Positions 33,705 to 42,103 of a stretch of DNA of 64,000 nucleotides are shown here, one piece after another (the stretch's first letter is position 1; every line of letters starts with the position of its first letter). The notes beneath the pieces were generated by a model, which saw only the letters and a list, made by a program, of their open reading frames with translations, did not search any database and was not told where the DNA came from. The position numbers and the translations under genes are program-made. Source of the DNA: Paraburkholderia humisilvae (GTDB lineage: Bacteria; Pseudomonadota; Gammaproteobacteria; Burkholderiales; Burkholderiaceae); the NCBI RefSeq assembly GCF_902859855.1, contig NZ_CADIKH010000009.1:62001-126000 (forward strand), in the 5' to 3' direction.

Positions 33705-34466
33705 CTAGGCGACGGCCAGTTCTTCGATTTCCACGATGGTTTGATTCTTGGCGGGAAGAAGCCGGACTTCATGATGGGTATTCTGGCTTCCCGGTGCGTC
33801 TGGAACACGACGGCACTCTATGTGCTTCTGGCTGCTCGCCAGCACGCTTAGCGACGAGGCGCCATAGATTCGCGAATCGAAACTGGGCTGAGCCTTGCGG
33901 AGTTCGGCACCGACGTGCGACAGGTTCACCCAGCCACCGTCCTTCGCCGCGGCACGCACGGCGCTTGCGAAGAGCCCCTGGATATCAGCCTTGATCAGCG
34001 GGGTCACCTTGGGCGGCTCCGCCGGTGTCCTCAGATCCTCGACCCACGTGAATGTGTCGCACGCGGCTACGAAGGCCTCGCAAGCCTTGCGCTCACCGAA
34101 GCCGTGCACAACCTTGCCGGATTCGCGCAGGCGGGTCGCCAGGCGCGTGAAATCACTGTCGCTAGACACAATGGCATAGGCATCGACGTTCTCGGTGTAG
34201 AGGATGTCCATCGCGTCAATGATCAGCGCTGAGTCGGTGGCGTTTTTCCCCGAGCAGAAGGCGAATTGCTGAACTGGCTGGATCGCGTTGCGGTGGAGCT
34301 GGGATTTCCAGCTACCGAGGTTTGAAGTGGTCCAGTCGCCGAATGCACGGCGTATGATCACCTTGCCGAACTTCGAGGCGATCTGGAGCACTTCGGAAAT
34401 GACCGTTGCGGAAGCATTGTCGGCGTCGATCAGCAGGGCAAGGCGCGGTTGGTTGGTGTCGTTCAT
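33705..34466 (-). CDS. NYN-domain putative RNase with C-terminal OST-HTH-like region, 253 aa
   Basis: LabA/DUF88-type NYN domain of the PIN-like nuclease fold: ALLIDADNAS with D14 and D16, NATDSALIIDAMDIL with D78 and D84, and AIVSSDSDFTRLA with D103 and D105; together these make the acidic metal site. After a linker, residues about 160-225 (DIQGLFASAVRAAAKDGGWVNLSHVGAELRKAQPSFDSRIYG) fit an OST-HTH/LOTUS RNA-binding domain. Start ATG ends at 34466; an upstream in-frame ATG or GTG is possible. Likely acts on RNA; target unknown. Convergent with the CoiA-like gene. Confidence 0.8.
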   Translation of the reverse strand: MNDTNQPRLALLIDADNASATVISEVLQIASKFGKVIIRRAFGDWTTSNLGSWKSQLHRNAIQPVQQFAFCSGKNATDSALIIDAMDILYTENVDAYAIVSSDSDFTRLATRLRESGKVVHGFGERKACEAFVAACDTFTWVEDLRTPAEPPKVTPLIKADIQGLFASAVRAAAKDGGWVNLSHVGAELRKAQPSFDSRIYGASSLSVLASSQKHIECRRVPDAPGSQNTHHEVRLLPAKNQTIVEIEELAVA

Positions 34467-34583
34467 GTTGGTTCCGTTCGTCATTGAATCCACGATACCA
34501 GGGGCACCTCCCGTTTCAAGGTCGTGCAGGGCAGGAGTCGGCGAGCGGTATCATCCGCATGTCAACACATCCGGACAGGAAGA

Positions 34584-34859
34584 ATGAAGAACGAAAGCGA
34601 CGGTCGGCGGCAGCGGGAAGAGTCTCCGGGACCGTTTGGGTTGCATCACACCTCAAGACGGTTTGTCGGGTACTCGATCTTCGGGGCGATCGCTTGCGCC
34701 GCGCTCCTGTTCTGTCTATGGTTCAAGCACCGATTCTGGAATGAGGCTCTCGGCGTCGACGGGATCATCCTGTGGTTCGCAATCGTGCTGATCGTTCTAG
34801 GCCCAATCCGGATTGGACTTCGGCGGTTGATGGAAAGCGGGTTTGACCGCAAGCGATAG
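34584..34859 (+). CDS. Membrane protein, 91 aa, two transmembrane segments
   Basis: ATG at 34584 after CAGGAAG. Charged, disordered first 25 residues, then two membrane helices (about 28-46 and 57-75). Its 3' end overlaps the convergent Mom-like gene by 63 nt. Unknown function. Confidence 0.5.
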   Translation: MKNESDGRRQREESPGPFGLHHTSRRFVGYSIFGAIACAALLFCLWFKHRFWNEALGVDGIILWFAIVLIVLGPIRIGLRRLMESGFDRKR

Positions 34860-35696
34860 AGCCTGCTGCTGCGGATCGAGCAATTTCGGATAGGGCCTTG
34901 CCACCGCGAATGTCCGCTCAAGCAACCGCTTCTCCTGGGGCCGGCCGAGACTGAAGACGTAGCAGTGGTTCCCGGGATGCCTGAGGCGGACGAACGCCCC
35001 GCTGGACAACACTTCATCGAGCCATTCCGCCGGATCCTGTCCGAATCGTCGCTGCGGAGCGCCAAGGCGCACCAGATTCTTTTCTGCTCCTTGGGCACCC
35101 TGCTCCTGGCGGCGGATCTTGGAGATCGCTCGGGGGCTGAGCGCATGCCCGCTCGCGGAAAGGTGCAGGATGCGCGAGGCTGATCGACCAACATAACGGG
35201 CGTTGCCCGCCTGATATATCGTCCCGACGTGCCCGGGCATAACAATGCGCCCGTCAGCGGTATGCCGCGGCACCGGGTCGGAGTATGCGACTACGCCTTT
35301 GACCTGCGGCCGGGCCTTCCGAAGCGCGGCGAATGCTTTTTTAATGAAGAAGCTTTCCCCATTCCGGACAACGCTGTCAAGCAAGAGAAAGCGGCCCAGC
35401 TCCACGCCGGCGGACGGAGCCAAGCCAGTGTACTTCGGGATTGCGGCGTTGTTCATGGGCACACTGAACACACAGACTCCCACAAGCTCCGTCCCGTGAA
35501 ACAGGCCCACACGCACGACCGCTGCCGGGTAACTGGCGGAGTAGTGATTTTCGACGACAAATCGCTTTGCGATTGAATCGCTGATCAGATCGACGGCGTA
35601 GTCCTGCTTTCGAAAGCCTTCGTCCCGGTCAACGCGCCAGTAGTCTCGACCGAGGCGCCAGCGTTGAGCGGGACATGTGTCCGTTCTGATCTGCAT
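34797..35696 (-). CDS. Mom-like DNA-modification protein (GNAT fold), 299 aa
   Basis: Phage Mu Mom converts adenine in DNA to a carbamoylmethyl form that resists restriction. Seen: KRFVVENHYSASYP with HYS at 51-53, LVGVCVFSVPMNN (71-83), VELGRFLLLDSV (98-109), SFFIKKAFAALRKARP (115-130) and VVAYSDPVPR (135-144); this order of motifs is what I know from Mom-family proteins in phages, and from larger family members with a C-terminal region (PGHVGTIYQAGNARYVGRS). The start ATG ends at 35696, 6 nt after GGGGAG. It is larger than Mu Mom (about 230 aa). A partner dioxygenase or com gene is not visible. It would modify the element's own DNA against restriction, by inference. Confidence 0.7.
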   Translation of the reverse strand: MQIRTDTCPAQRWRLGRDYWRVDRDEGFRKQDYAVDLISDSIAKRFVVENHYSASYPAAVVRVGLFHGTELVGVCVFSVPMNNAAIPKYTGLAPSAGVELGRFLLLDSVVRNGESFFIKKAFAALRKARPQVKGVVAYSDPVPRHTADGRIVMPGHVGTIYQAGNARYVGRSASRILHLSASGHALSPRAISKIRRQEQGAQGAEKNLVRLGAPQRRFGQDPAEWLDEVLSSGAFVRLRHPGNHCYVFSLGRPQEKRLLERTFAVARPYPKLLDPQQQALSLAVKPAFHQPPKSNPDWA

Positions 35697-35961
35697 CGAC
35701 ATCTCCCCTGTGATCAAGCCGCGGTGCGAGCGAACAGCCGCTCGTGCCCATAGTTGGCGCGAACGCTTCCGGCGGAGTTGTCGATCAACTCGTGACCGAG
35801 GTCCAGAGGGTAGGTACTGGCGTCGCGCTTCATGTGTTGGTGGTTCCTTGTTCTCGGACTCGATGACCTTGAAAACACGATAACAAAAGCGTCTTCCATA
35901 ACAAGGGGGGATGCGCTGGTCTTTCACCGCTGCTAACTTCACGTCAGGAAGCTTCGGACAG

Positions 35962-36255
35962 TCACCAACCTTCCTTTGAGCCTTTCCCCCCTCGAATAGC
36001 GATTGTTTGACGATTGATGGAGGTTGGAGGGGGCAGTAGGCTGGCATCTTCGGGAAAAGGGGATGCCACGAAGATAATGTTTACGACTGCGCGGAATGGC
36101 ACAGTTTTGTCGCCAGGGCAACTGGGTTTGACGGCAACGCCGTCGGAACTCGTCACGACAAGAAAAACGGGGTGGCGTGGAAGCGCCTTCGTCGGAGTCA
36201 TGCCTGTCAGGAAGTACTCGACGTATCGGCGAAGCATGGGTTTGAGTTTCCGCAT
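35962..36255 (-). CDS. Possible hypothetical protein, 97 aa
   Basis: Minus-strand open frame that starts MRKLKPMLRRYVEYFLTGM and reads naturally (VFLVVTSSDGVAVKPS), but has no clear ribosome-binding site. It fills part of the 782-nt stretch 35697-36478, in which I see no other gene. It could be real, or chance. Confidence 0.3.
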   Translation of the reverse strand: MRKLKPMLRRYVEYFLTGMTPTKALPRHPVFLVVTSSDGVAVKPSCPGDKTVPFRAVVNIIFVASPFPEDASLLPPPTSINRQTIAIRGGKGSKEGW

Positions 36256-36478
36256 GATCACGCGTCGCGCGGCATGGTGCGTGACGCTTGCCCACCACGA
36301 CGTAACGTTGGCTCGCGAGCGGCACGGGACGTGCATGGCAAGCCTCGAGCTTCCGGACGGGAATTGGCCAAGTCACGACAGCTGTCGCCGCTCCGGGCGA
36401 TCGGCCGTCGCGAATTTCCCCGTTTTCATCCATCCAGAATGCTCGACTCTCGAGCATGGCCATCCGCGAGGAGATTTC

Positions 36479-36949
36479 GTGAAAACGTCAGTCCTGACTG
36501 CCGCTGCTGCAATCCTGCTGTCGTTCGCTGCCGTATCTGCCAGCGCCGATCCGCTGGGCGTGATCGATGCGCCGACCCCGATCTTGCCGGCGGTGGCTGC
36601 GTCAACCAACGGATACGATGTCGTGGTGACGCGCCGAGACGCTCGCGGTGCCATCAGGCGCTTCGGAGAGAGCGTGACGCACGGCGAGCCGGTGAATTTC
36701 GTGGAATATCTTTTCGCCACGACCGGTCCGCGTGACGGGTTGGACGGCTATCGGACGATGGAAGTCAGCAATATCCAGCCGATGCCGTACGGACTCGCGA
36801 CGTTCCGCTTGCGCCTGGAGGAGAAGGACTCCGGTAGCGAGCTGACGGTGAGTCGGCAAGTGTGGTTGAACGCCGGCGAAGACACCACGGTGGTGCACGG
36901 GCTGGACGGCCGAGACTATCTGGTGAAGCTGGACCGCGTCGACGGCTGA
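36479..36949 (+). CDS. Periplasmic protein, 156 aa
   Basis: GTG start with AGGAG 5 nt upstream. Signal peptide (residues about 1-23, ending SASA-DP). The mature part is beta-rich (GYDVVVTRRDARGAIRRFGES; TFRLRLEEKDSGSELTVSRQVWL). Looks like a conserved secreted protein of plasmids, function unknown. The longer open frame from 36014 is not used. Confidence 0.65.
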   Translation: MKTSVLTAAAAILLSFAAVSASADPLGVIDAPTPILPAVAASTNGYDVVVTRRDARGAIRRFGESVTHGEPVNFVEYLFATTGPRDGLDGYRTMEVSNIQPMPYGLATFRLRLEEKDSGSELTVSRQVWLNAGEDTTVVHGLDGRDYLVKLDRVDG

Positions 36950-36968
36950 GTTCGCATGAGAGGTCGTG

Positions 36969-37496
36969 ATGCCCAATGCTCCAAAAAACGCACTCAAAGG
37001 CTGGACAACCGATCAGGCCCGTCATCGGCAGCTCGCGAGGATCGAATCGACGATCCGCCTTTCCCGTCAGTTGGCCCGCCATCCTATCAGGCCAGGGCCG
37101 GCAGCTCAGGCGGGCATTTTTTCGGGTGGCATGTGCTACGTGCTCGTGAACGCCTTGGAGGCTAGTCTGGATCACACGCGGTGGCACATTGGAGGCCATC
37201 TGGGTGTGGTGATTAGCACAGCTACCGCGCTTCTGGCCGGAGTAGTCGTATATCGACGGTGGCCCTACAAAACGTATTCCAAGAAGGTGTCCGGAATGCT
37301 CGCAGCTTATGAGCCGCTCGACGTCGATGCCTTCCGTGCAATTCAGGCTGTGGCGGAAAGCGGATCCCTCGGTTCGGAGGAAATCCTGGAGTGGATCACG
37401 CGAGAACGCGAAGAGATCCGCCGACGATCCGCTCAGACCGAAGCGCTTAGCCGGGACCCAGCTACTCGGCTGCCTTTCCTCCGGAAGCGTCCGTAG
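36969..37496 (+). CDS. Membrane protein, 175 aa, two transmembrane segments
   Basis: ATG at 36969 with GAGAGG upstream. Basic N-terminus, two membrane helices (about 47-65 and 78-97) and a charged cytoplasmic C-terminus (EEILEWITREREEIRRRS). Unknown function. It lies 19 nt after the previous gene. Confidence 0.55.
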   Translation: MPNAPKNALKGWTTDQARHRQLARIESTIRLSRQLARHPIRPGPAAQAGIFSGGMCYVLVNALEASLDHTRWHIGGHLGVVISTATALLAGVVVYRRWPYKTYSKKVSGMLAAYEPLDVDAFRAIQAVAESGSLGSEEILEWITREREEIRRRSAQTEALSRDPATRLPFLRKRP

Positions 37497-37684
37497 CCCA
37501 TGTAGGGGCTTTAACTTGAAGCCGTTTCTGACAAGCTCTGTTCGGCGACATAGGCACCTGGTTGCGGCGCGAAACTTCATAGCTCCAGTCCGGGCGGTAA
37601 ATACCTGCGACGGGCCTAACGGGGGAAGCCCACTGGCGCCCGACGATGCGGACTGCGCAACCTTTCAATCTAGAGAAATCGCCG

Positions 37685-37846
37685 ATGAATCGAGTGCTGC
37701 TGCTTGTTCCGATAATTACCGCGCTATCCGGCTGTGGTGTCGCCGCCGCACCGTGCCGAATCACATCGGCAGGCCTGGACATGATTCCGCTGGTCGGGCA
37801 CGCCTTGGCGGCCCCGAGTAACGCTTGTGCGGCTGCGATCGATTGA
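37685..37846 (+). CDS. Small lipoprotein, DUF6726-like, 53 aa
   Basis: Signal peptide with lipobox LSGC (lipidated Cys17) and a short mature part (GVAAAPCRITSAGLDMIPLVGHALAAPSNACAAAID). The pattern AAPCR.TSA....P.VGH..A.P..AC..AID is one I know from the small DUF6726 lipoproteins of Burkholderiales. Its function is not known. Anchored in the outer or inner membrane. Confidence 0.6.
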   Translation: MNRVLLLVPIITALSGCGVAAAPCRITSAGLDMIPLVGHALAAPSNACAAAID

Positions 37847-38025
37847 GGTGGGACATGCTCCGACGTATCTTTCGAGCGCTCGACCTGAGCTTCTGTTTTA
37901 CCCGGCGTGCACGGGATGCGCAACTCGCGAGCATCAGTACTGGCATTTCTGTGTCACTAATGTACGACGGCGGGCTGGAGGTACAGGCCTAGGATCTTAT
38001 TCCCGCATTCAAGAGAGGGCGACCG

Positions 38026-38259
38026 ATGGTCGATACCCACTATGTCGTCGGTCGAATCCTTGAGGGAACCGGCGGCGCGTTTAGCGTCTTCCACGCGATG
38101 TATGACCCAACGACCGACTCGTGGATGACCAGGGCGACCGGCGTGAGCCGCAAACGTGGGAGCGACGATCTGTGGCTCCTGATTGAGGAGTACGAGGATG
38201 CGTACCGTGCGGCGGCGGGGCGCATGCGAAACCGCACCAAATACCGGCCTAACAGGTGA
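38026..38259 (+). CDS. Small hypothetical protein, 77 aa
   Basis: ATG with AAGAGAGGGCG upstream. Begins with a short strand unit (HYVVGRILEGTGGAFSVFHAMYD), followed by a helical, basic end. Unknown function. Two bases separate its stop from GTGATGACATG of the next gene. Confidence 0.5.
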   Translation: MVDTHYVVGRILEGTGGAFSVFHAMYDPTTDSWMTRATGVSRKRGSDDLWLLIEEYEDAYRAAAGRMRNRTKYRPNR

Positions 38260-38263
38260 TGAC

Positions 38264-38677
38264 ATGGGTTTTCTTGTTGTGTGTGGCACGCTGATTGTGA
38301 CGGCACTTTTGAGGGCTTCCCGAGGCATACAGCCGATCGGTAACACCGCCGTCGCGGTGCTTGTCGCTATGTGTCTTCTGTCCACGGTACAAGGGTTCGA
38401 GGTTATCGGATTCGTGCTTCTCAGCACGGCGCTGCTGTTCGACTACCTGATGACGCTGGTCGCGCGGAAGTGGGACTATGAGAAGACAGGAACGCCGTTC
38501 CGGGCATGCAGAGAGGTTGCCAGTGGAATGTGCTACCTCCTGCTAATGATGCCGATGGGCGCCGCTCTCATGTTCGGCTCGGTGTCCGTGTCCATGATGG
38601 GTATTGCTGCGGCGGTGGTGCTGGGATGCTTCGTCGACAGATACCGGAAACTGTGGAGGCTACCGCCGCGTCCATAA
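38264..38677 (+). CDS. Membrane protein, 137 aa, four transmembrane segments
   Basis: ATG at 38264 after AGGTGA. Hydrophobic helices at about 2-16, 28-43, 47-66 and 85-125 (the last probably two). No family recognised. Follows the preceding gene closely, so probably cotranscribed. Confidence 0.55.
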   Translation: MGFLVVCGTLIVTALLRASRGIQPIGNTAVAVLVAMCLLSTVQGFEVIGFVLLSTALLFDYLMTLVARKWDYEKTGTPFRACREVASGMCYLLLMMPMGAALMFGSVSVSMMGIAAAVVLGCFVDRYRKLWRLPPRP

Positions 38678-38787
38678 GACATTGCAAATATCCCCTTGAA
38701 ATCACGTCTCCGTCTGCCAGCATGGTTTCGCCTGATCGAGGGGCGGTCGTTCAGACCGTCCCAGATCCATCCTGACAGGAATCATTC

Positions 38788-40161
38788 GTGGCAAAAGCAA
38801 AGACCGTCTACAGCTGTACGGAATGCGGGGCAACCGCTCCCAAGTGGCAGGGCCAGTGCCCCGCGTGTAGCGCCTGGAACTCACTGGTCGAAACTCTCGC
38901 TGAAGCCGGATCGCACCGCTTCCAATCCCTCGCGAAGAGTGCCCCGGTCCAGAAGCTGGCGGACATCGATGCCGCTGATGTGCCCAGATTTTCGACCGGG
39001 GTCGGGGAGTTTGACCGCGTGCTCGGTGGCGGCCTGGTGGCTGGCGGCGTAGTGCTGATCGGGGGCGATCCCGGTATCGGCAAATCGACCCTCCTGCTGC
39101 AGTCGATGGGCGCGATTGCCGGCGAGCGCAAGACGCTTTACGTGAGCGGTGAAGAGTCCGCGGCCCAGATTGCCCTACGAGCTCAGCGATTGTCGCTTCT
39201 CGATGATGACTCGAAGGCTTGCGACCTTCAATTACTCGCCGAGATCCAGCTGGAGCGCATCCAGGCGACTATCGAGGCTGAAAAGCCCGACGTGGCTGTG
39301 ATCGACTCGATCCAGACAGTCTATTCTGAGGCGTTGACCTCTGCGCCGGGTTCGGTCGCCCAGGTGCGCGAGTGCGCCGCGCAACTTACACGGATCGCGA
39401 AGCAGTCCGGGACCGCCATCATCATGGTCGGCCACGTGACGAAAGAGGGCAATCTGGCGGGGCCGCGCGTGCTTGAGCATATCGTCGACACCGTGTTGTA
39501 CTTCGAGGGCGACACACACTCTTCCTTCCGGCTCGTACGCGCGTTCAAAAACCGCTTCGGCGCGGTCAACGAGCTCGGCGTATTCGCTATGACAGAAAAG
39601 GGTCTGCGCGGCGTGGCAAACCCGTCGGCGCTGTTCCTGTCCCGGCATGATCAGACGGTGCCGGGATCGTGCGTGATGGTCACGCAGGAGGGAACCAGGC
39701 CGCTTCTGGTAGAAATCCAGGCGCTGGTGGATGGCACGCACTCCCCGAATCCGCGGCGCCTCGCAGTCGGTCTTGAGCAGAACAGGCTAGCGATGCTGTT
39801 GGCTGTGCTTCACCGGCACGCCGGCGTCGCGTGCTTCGATCAGGACGTTTTCCTGAACGCCGTGGGTGGGGTGAAGATCACCGAGCCAGCCGCAGACCTT
39901 GCCGTGCTGCTCTCGATTCACTCGTCCATGCGAAACAAGGCACTGCCGAAGGGACTCATCGCCTTCGGCGAAGTCGGGCTGGCCGGTGAGATCCGTCCGT
40001 CGCCGCGAGGTCAGGAGCGCCTGAAGGAAGCCGGGAAACTCGGTTTCTCGGTGGCACTGATACCGAAGGCGAACGCTCCGAAGCAACCCATCGACGGGCT
40101 GACGGTGGTCGCAGTCGACCGGATTGAAGAAGCCATCGATAAGGTCAGGGAACTCGAATAA
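38788..40161 (+). CDS. radA: DNA recombination/repair protein RadA (Sms), 457 aa
   Basis: DNA-dependent ATPase/helicase that helps process recombination intermediates. Seen: a CxxC...CxxC zinc finger (C10, C13, C24, C27), Walker A GGDPGIGKST at 92-101, Walker B AVIDSIQ at 170-176, the RadA signature KNRFG at 254-258, and a C-terminal Lon-protease-like domain (LPKGLIAFGEVGLAGEIRP and GFSVALIPKAN). Length is normal and all motifs are intact. GTG start; AGGAA of the ribosome-binding site lies inside a TCCTGACAGGA palindrome (38770-38780). It is odd to find this housekeeping gene surrounded by accessory genes, so it may be an extra copy. Confidence 0.93.
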   Translation: MAKAKTVYSCTECGATAPKWQGQCPACSAWNSLVETLAEAGSHRFQSLAKSAPVQKLADIDAADVPRFSTGVGEFDRVLGGGLVAGGVVLIGGDPGIGKSTLLLQSMGAIAGERKTLYVSGEESAAQIALRAQRLSLLDDDSKACDLQLLAEIQLERIQATIEAEKPDVAVIDSIQTVYSEALTSAPGSVAQVRECAAQLTRIAKQSGTAIIMVGHVTKEGNLAGPRVLEHIVDTVLYFEGDTHSSFRLVRAFKNRFGAVNELGVFAMTEKGLRGVANPSALFLSRHDQTVPGSCVMVTQEGTRPLLVEIQALVDGTHSPNPRRLAVGLEQNRLAMLLAVLHRHAGVACFDQDVFLNAVGGVKITEPAADLAVLLSIHSSMRNKALPKGLIAFGEVGLAGEIRPSPRGQERLKEAGKLGFSVALIPKANAPKQPIDGLTVVAVDRIEEAIDKVRELE

Positions 40162-40308
40162 GCGGACCGCTGGCTATGATGTAGCTGGCGGCAAGTACGA
40201 ACCGAAATTCAAGTCCGACTGCTAAAAGCCGATAAACGTATCGATGTGGGGGGATGCGCATGAAGAGAATCGTAGCGAAGATCCGCGACACCCCGGGAAA
40301 AATAGACC

Positions 40309-40509
40309 ATGGCAATCACATTTCAGGTGGGCGAGCTGACGAACTTCGATCCCGCCGATCCGGAGATTGCGGAGGAGCAAGGTGCGATCGCGTTAGCATT
40401 ACGTGAATCCAGGCAATACGAGTCACGAATTTTCGCGGTTTGGACGGGGCAGGATCATGGCTCCGAACTCATCGCTATCGCGTACCAGGGTGAAATCTTT
40501 AAGAAATAG
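40309..40509 (+). CDS. Small hypothetical protein, 66 aa
   Basis: ATG with GGGAAAAAT upstream. Acidic helix (PADPEIAEEQGAIALALRESR) followed by a beta hairpin (SRIFAVWTGQDHGSELIAIAYQGEIF). Its end overlaps a 60-nt duplicated segment. Unknown function. Confidence 0.5.
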   Translation: MAITFQVGELTNFDPADPEIAEEQGAIALALRESRQYESRIFAVWTGQDHGSELIAIAYQGEIFKK

Positions 40510-40554
40510 GGAGAGTCGATGGCGCACCGGCAGGTGGAAAAAAGCATCGCTGAG
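40492..40554 (+). repeat. Duplicated segment, copy A
   Basis: About 62 nt, near-identical to 41070-41131 (both contain CACCGGCAGGTGGAAAAAAG and the start of the same reading frame). Copy A covers the end of the 40309 gene and the start of a truncated gene. Confidence 0.75.
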
Positions 40555-40572
40555 GCGATAGACTTTCCGTAA
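40519..40572 (+). pseudogene. Truncated copy of the 41096 gene
   Basis: ATG GCG CAC CGG start, reading MAHRQVEKSIAE like the 41096 gene (MTHRQVEKSIAE), then it leaves the homology after 12 codons and stops after 17. Only the 5' end was duplicated. Confidence 0.65.
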
Positions 40573-40648
40573 CAAGTGGTGGATAACATGAAGGACCAAA
40601 CTATCCATCATTCGGATTAACTGATTAACTGGTGGAAGGGGTAATGTA

Positions 40649-41047
40649 ATGAATGGTGCGCATAGAAGTAAAAGCCCGCTGGCACGGCATGTAAAGCACT
40701 TTCAAGACCTCGCTTTCACTGTTGTTGCTGAGGTGTATCGCGGCTATGTGAACTTCACGCTCTACAACATTCAAGGCTGGGCTGAGGGAGACACAACGGG
40801 AATATTTGACGTCCCAAAATGGTGCCCGGCAGACACTGGAACATCCTGTGTCGAGCCGACACAACTTCAGGACGCTGAGATATACCTGCATGGGTCAGTG
40901 AAATGGGATGGGTGTAGCAACTGGCATTTCGACGAGCAAGACCGAGTGATGCTAACATCCCGCCATCACAGAATGGAACCCCTGATACGCTCGCAGCAGT
41001 TTCCACACGGAGTCGCTTATGTACGTGGAGGCTTCTTCAACACGTAA
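40649..41047 (+). CDS. Hypothetical protein, 132 aa, between the two repeat copies
   Basis: ATG with AAGGGG upstream. Base composition is noticeably AT-richer than its neighbours, and the gene lies exactly between the two copies of the duplicated segment, so it was probably inserted. The protein is soluble, with Trp/Asp-rich segments (FTLYNIQGWAEGDTTGIFDVPKW; KWDGCSNWHFDEQD). Unknown function. Confidence 0.5.
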   Translation: MNGAHRSKSPLARHVKHFQDLAFTVVAEVYRGYVNFTLYNIQGWAEGDTTGIFDVPKWCPADTGTSCVEPTQLQDAEIYLHGSVKWDGCSNWHFDEQDRVMLTSRHHRMEPLIRSQQFPHGVAYVRGGFFNT

Positions 41048-41069
41048 TCCGGATATCTGCATAGCGGGG

Positions 41070-41131
41070 GAAGTCTTTAAAAATAGGGATAATCGATGAC
41101 ACACCGGCAGGTGGAAAAAAGCATCGCTGAG
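41070..41131 (+). repeat. Duplicated segment, copy B
   Basis: Partner of 40492-40554. This copy is followed by the complete gene and is probably the original, since its reading frame continues. Confidence 0.75.
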
Positions 41132-41443
41132 AAGGCAGGCCTGTTCACACCGAAGGTAGAGATCACAGGGCGCGTGAAGCGCGTTGTGACTGTAACGGCT
41201 AGTGAAGACCGGACATACTTTGCGCTCTTCGTTGATGATCGGGTCGAACCGTACCGGGTCTACGCGAACGGGATAGAAAAACAGGAGGCTGTTGCCATTA
41301 TGGAAGCCGGGGCCACGGTCAAGCTGACGGTTAAGGCCGATCTGGCAGAGTTCGAGAGCCGGAAAAGCTATTTTCAGGTTGTGTCTGGCCCAGAAATCAT
41401 CTCGAGTGCGAGCTTAAAGGGAAAAGATGAGCGATTTCTCTAG
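41096..41443 (+). CDS. Hypothetical protein, 115 aa, possible OB-fold
   Basis: ATG after AGGGATAATCG. Strand-rich (VEITGRVKRVVTVTASEDRTYFALFVDD, then TVKLTVKADLAEFES and YFQVVSGPEI), a pattern seen in small OB-fold domains; nucleic-acid binding is possible but unproven. Overlaps the next gene by 17 nt. Confidence 0.55.
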   Translation: MTHRQVEKSIAEKAGLFTPKVEITGRVKRVVTVTASEDRTYFALFVDDRVEPYRVYANGIEKQEAVAIMEAGATVKLTVKADLAEFESRKSYFQVVSGPEIISSASLKGKDERFL

Positions 41444-41801
41444 CATAGAGATATCCCCAGACTGTGAACTGTTCCCGGCACGTGTTCGCGCAGGCGGGTG
41501 GTTCCAGTCGAAAGATCTGCCGGAAGACGGCGAATATGTCGCGTGTGTCGATGGAGAGATCGATGGGACGGGACTCTTCGTTCGAGTTGACAACCGCGGA
41601 CGGTTTTGGAATCCAAAGCTGAACGGCTGGATCCATCTTCTCGGCAGCCTCTCTCGTCAGGAGGTGGTTTGCCGATTTGCTGATGGTCGTGTCGTTGAAG
41701 TTCGGGACGGAAACGGAGTAACCATCGAAGACGGGTCGGAACTGCCGGGGGCGTATTGGTCGCCCAGCTGTTGGGTTCGACTTGAATCAGAAAATAGGTA
41801 G
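41427..41801 (+). CDS. Hypothetical protein, 124 aa
   Basis: ATG inside the end of the previous gene, with AAAGGG upstream. Beta-rich with many Trp and acidic residues (GWFQSKDLPEDGEYVACVDGEIDG; FWNPKLNGWIHLLG). Unknown function; coupled translation with the 41096 gene likely. Confidence 0.55.
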   Translation: MSDFSSIEISPDCELFPARVRAGGWFQSKDLPEDGEYVACVDGEIDGTGLFVRVDNRGRFWNPKLNGWIHLLGSLSRQEVVCRFADGRVVEVRDGNGVTIEDGSELPGAYWSPSCWVRLESENR

Positions 41802-41820
41802 AAGAAGGAAAGTGTCGGAT

Positions 41821-42069
41821 ATGAGCGAACCTATCGATCCTCGGGCTGACATGCGTTTAGAGGAACTGGCTCTAGCTGCCTTCCAGCAAAGCGGCATCGC
41901 ATCCCTAACGGAGCAGGAACTGGCGAGTTTCCTGCTCAAGCTCGCGTTGCACACGAACGCGAGGATGGTATCCCTTCGTGGGCACGAGTGGACTTGCGGC
42001 GTGCTCGACGTTATGAAGGCGAAAGTCCTCGCAGGCGTTCGCGCCGACGCGCCGCAAAACCGGCAGTAG
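41821..42069 (+). CDS. Small hypothetical protein, 82 aa
   Basis: ATG at 41821 with AAGGAAAG about 9 nt upstream; a GTG at 41812 is too close to that site. Helical and acidic-to-neutral (MRLEELALAAFQQSGIASLTEQELASFLLKLALH). Unknown function. Confidence 0.5.
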   Translation: MSEPIDPRADMRLEELALAAFQQSGIASLTEQELASFLLKLALHTNARMVSLRGHEWTCGVLDVMKAKVLAGVRADAPQNRQ

Positions 42070-42103
42070 TCGATTGATGATGATTTGCTTAATGAGGAAA
42101 GGC

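Noticed and set aside
33597-33851. Open frame of 84 aa after the CoiA-like gene
   Set aside because: Its second half lies opposite the NYN gene and reads as its shadow; only a basic 36-residue start is independent.
35938-35950. TTCACGTCAGGAA as a palindromic promoter
   Set aside because: No -10 box on either strand at the right distance.
36201-36213. TGCCTGTCAGGAA, another copy of the palindromic promoter
   Set aside because: The first base pair is lost, no -10 box follows at 8 or 10 nt, and it lies in a possible reading frame.
40174-40200. TATGAT followed by GTAGCTGG after radA, as a further leader copy
   Set aside because: No CCAGC partner and no hairpins 2 or 3 follow before the next gene.
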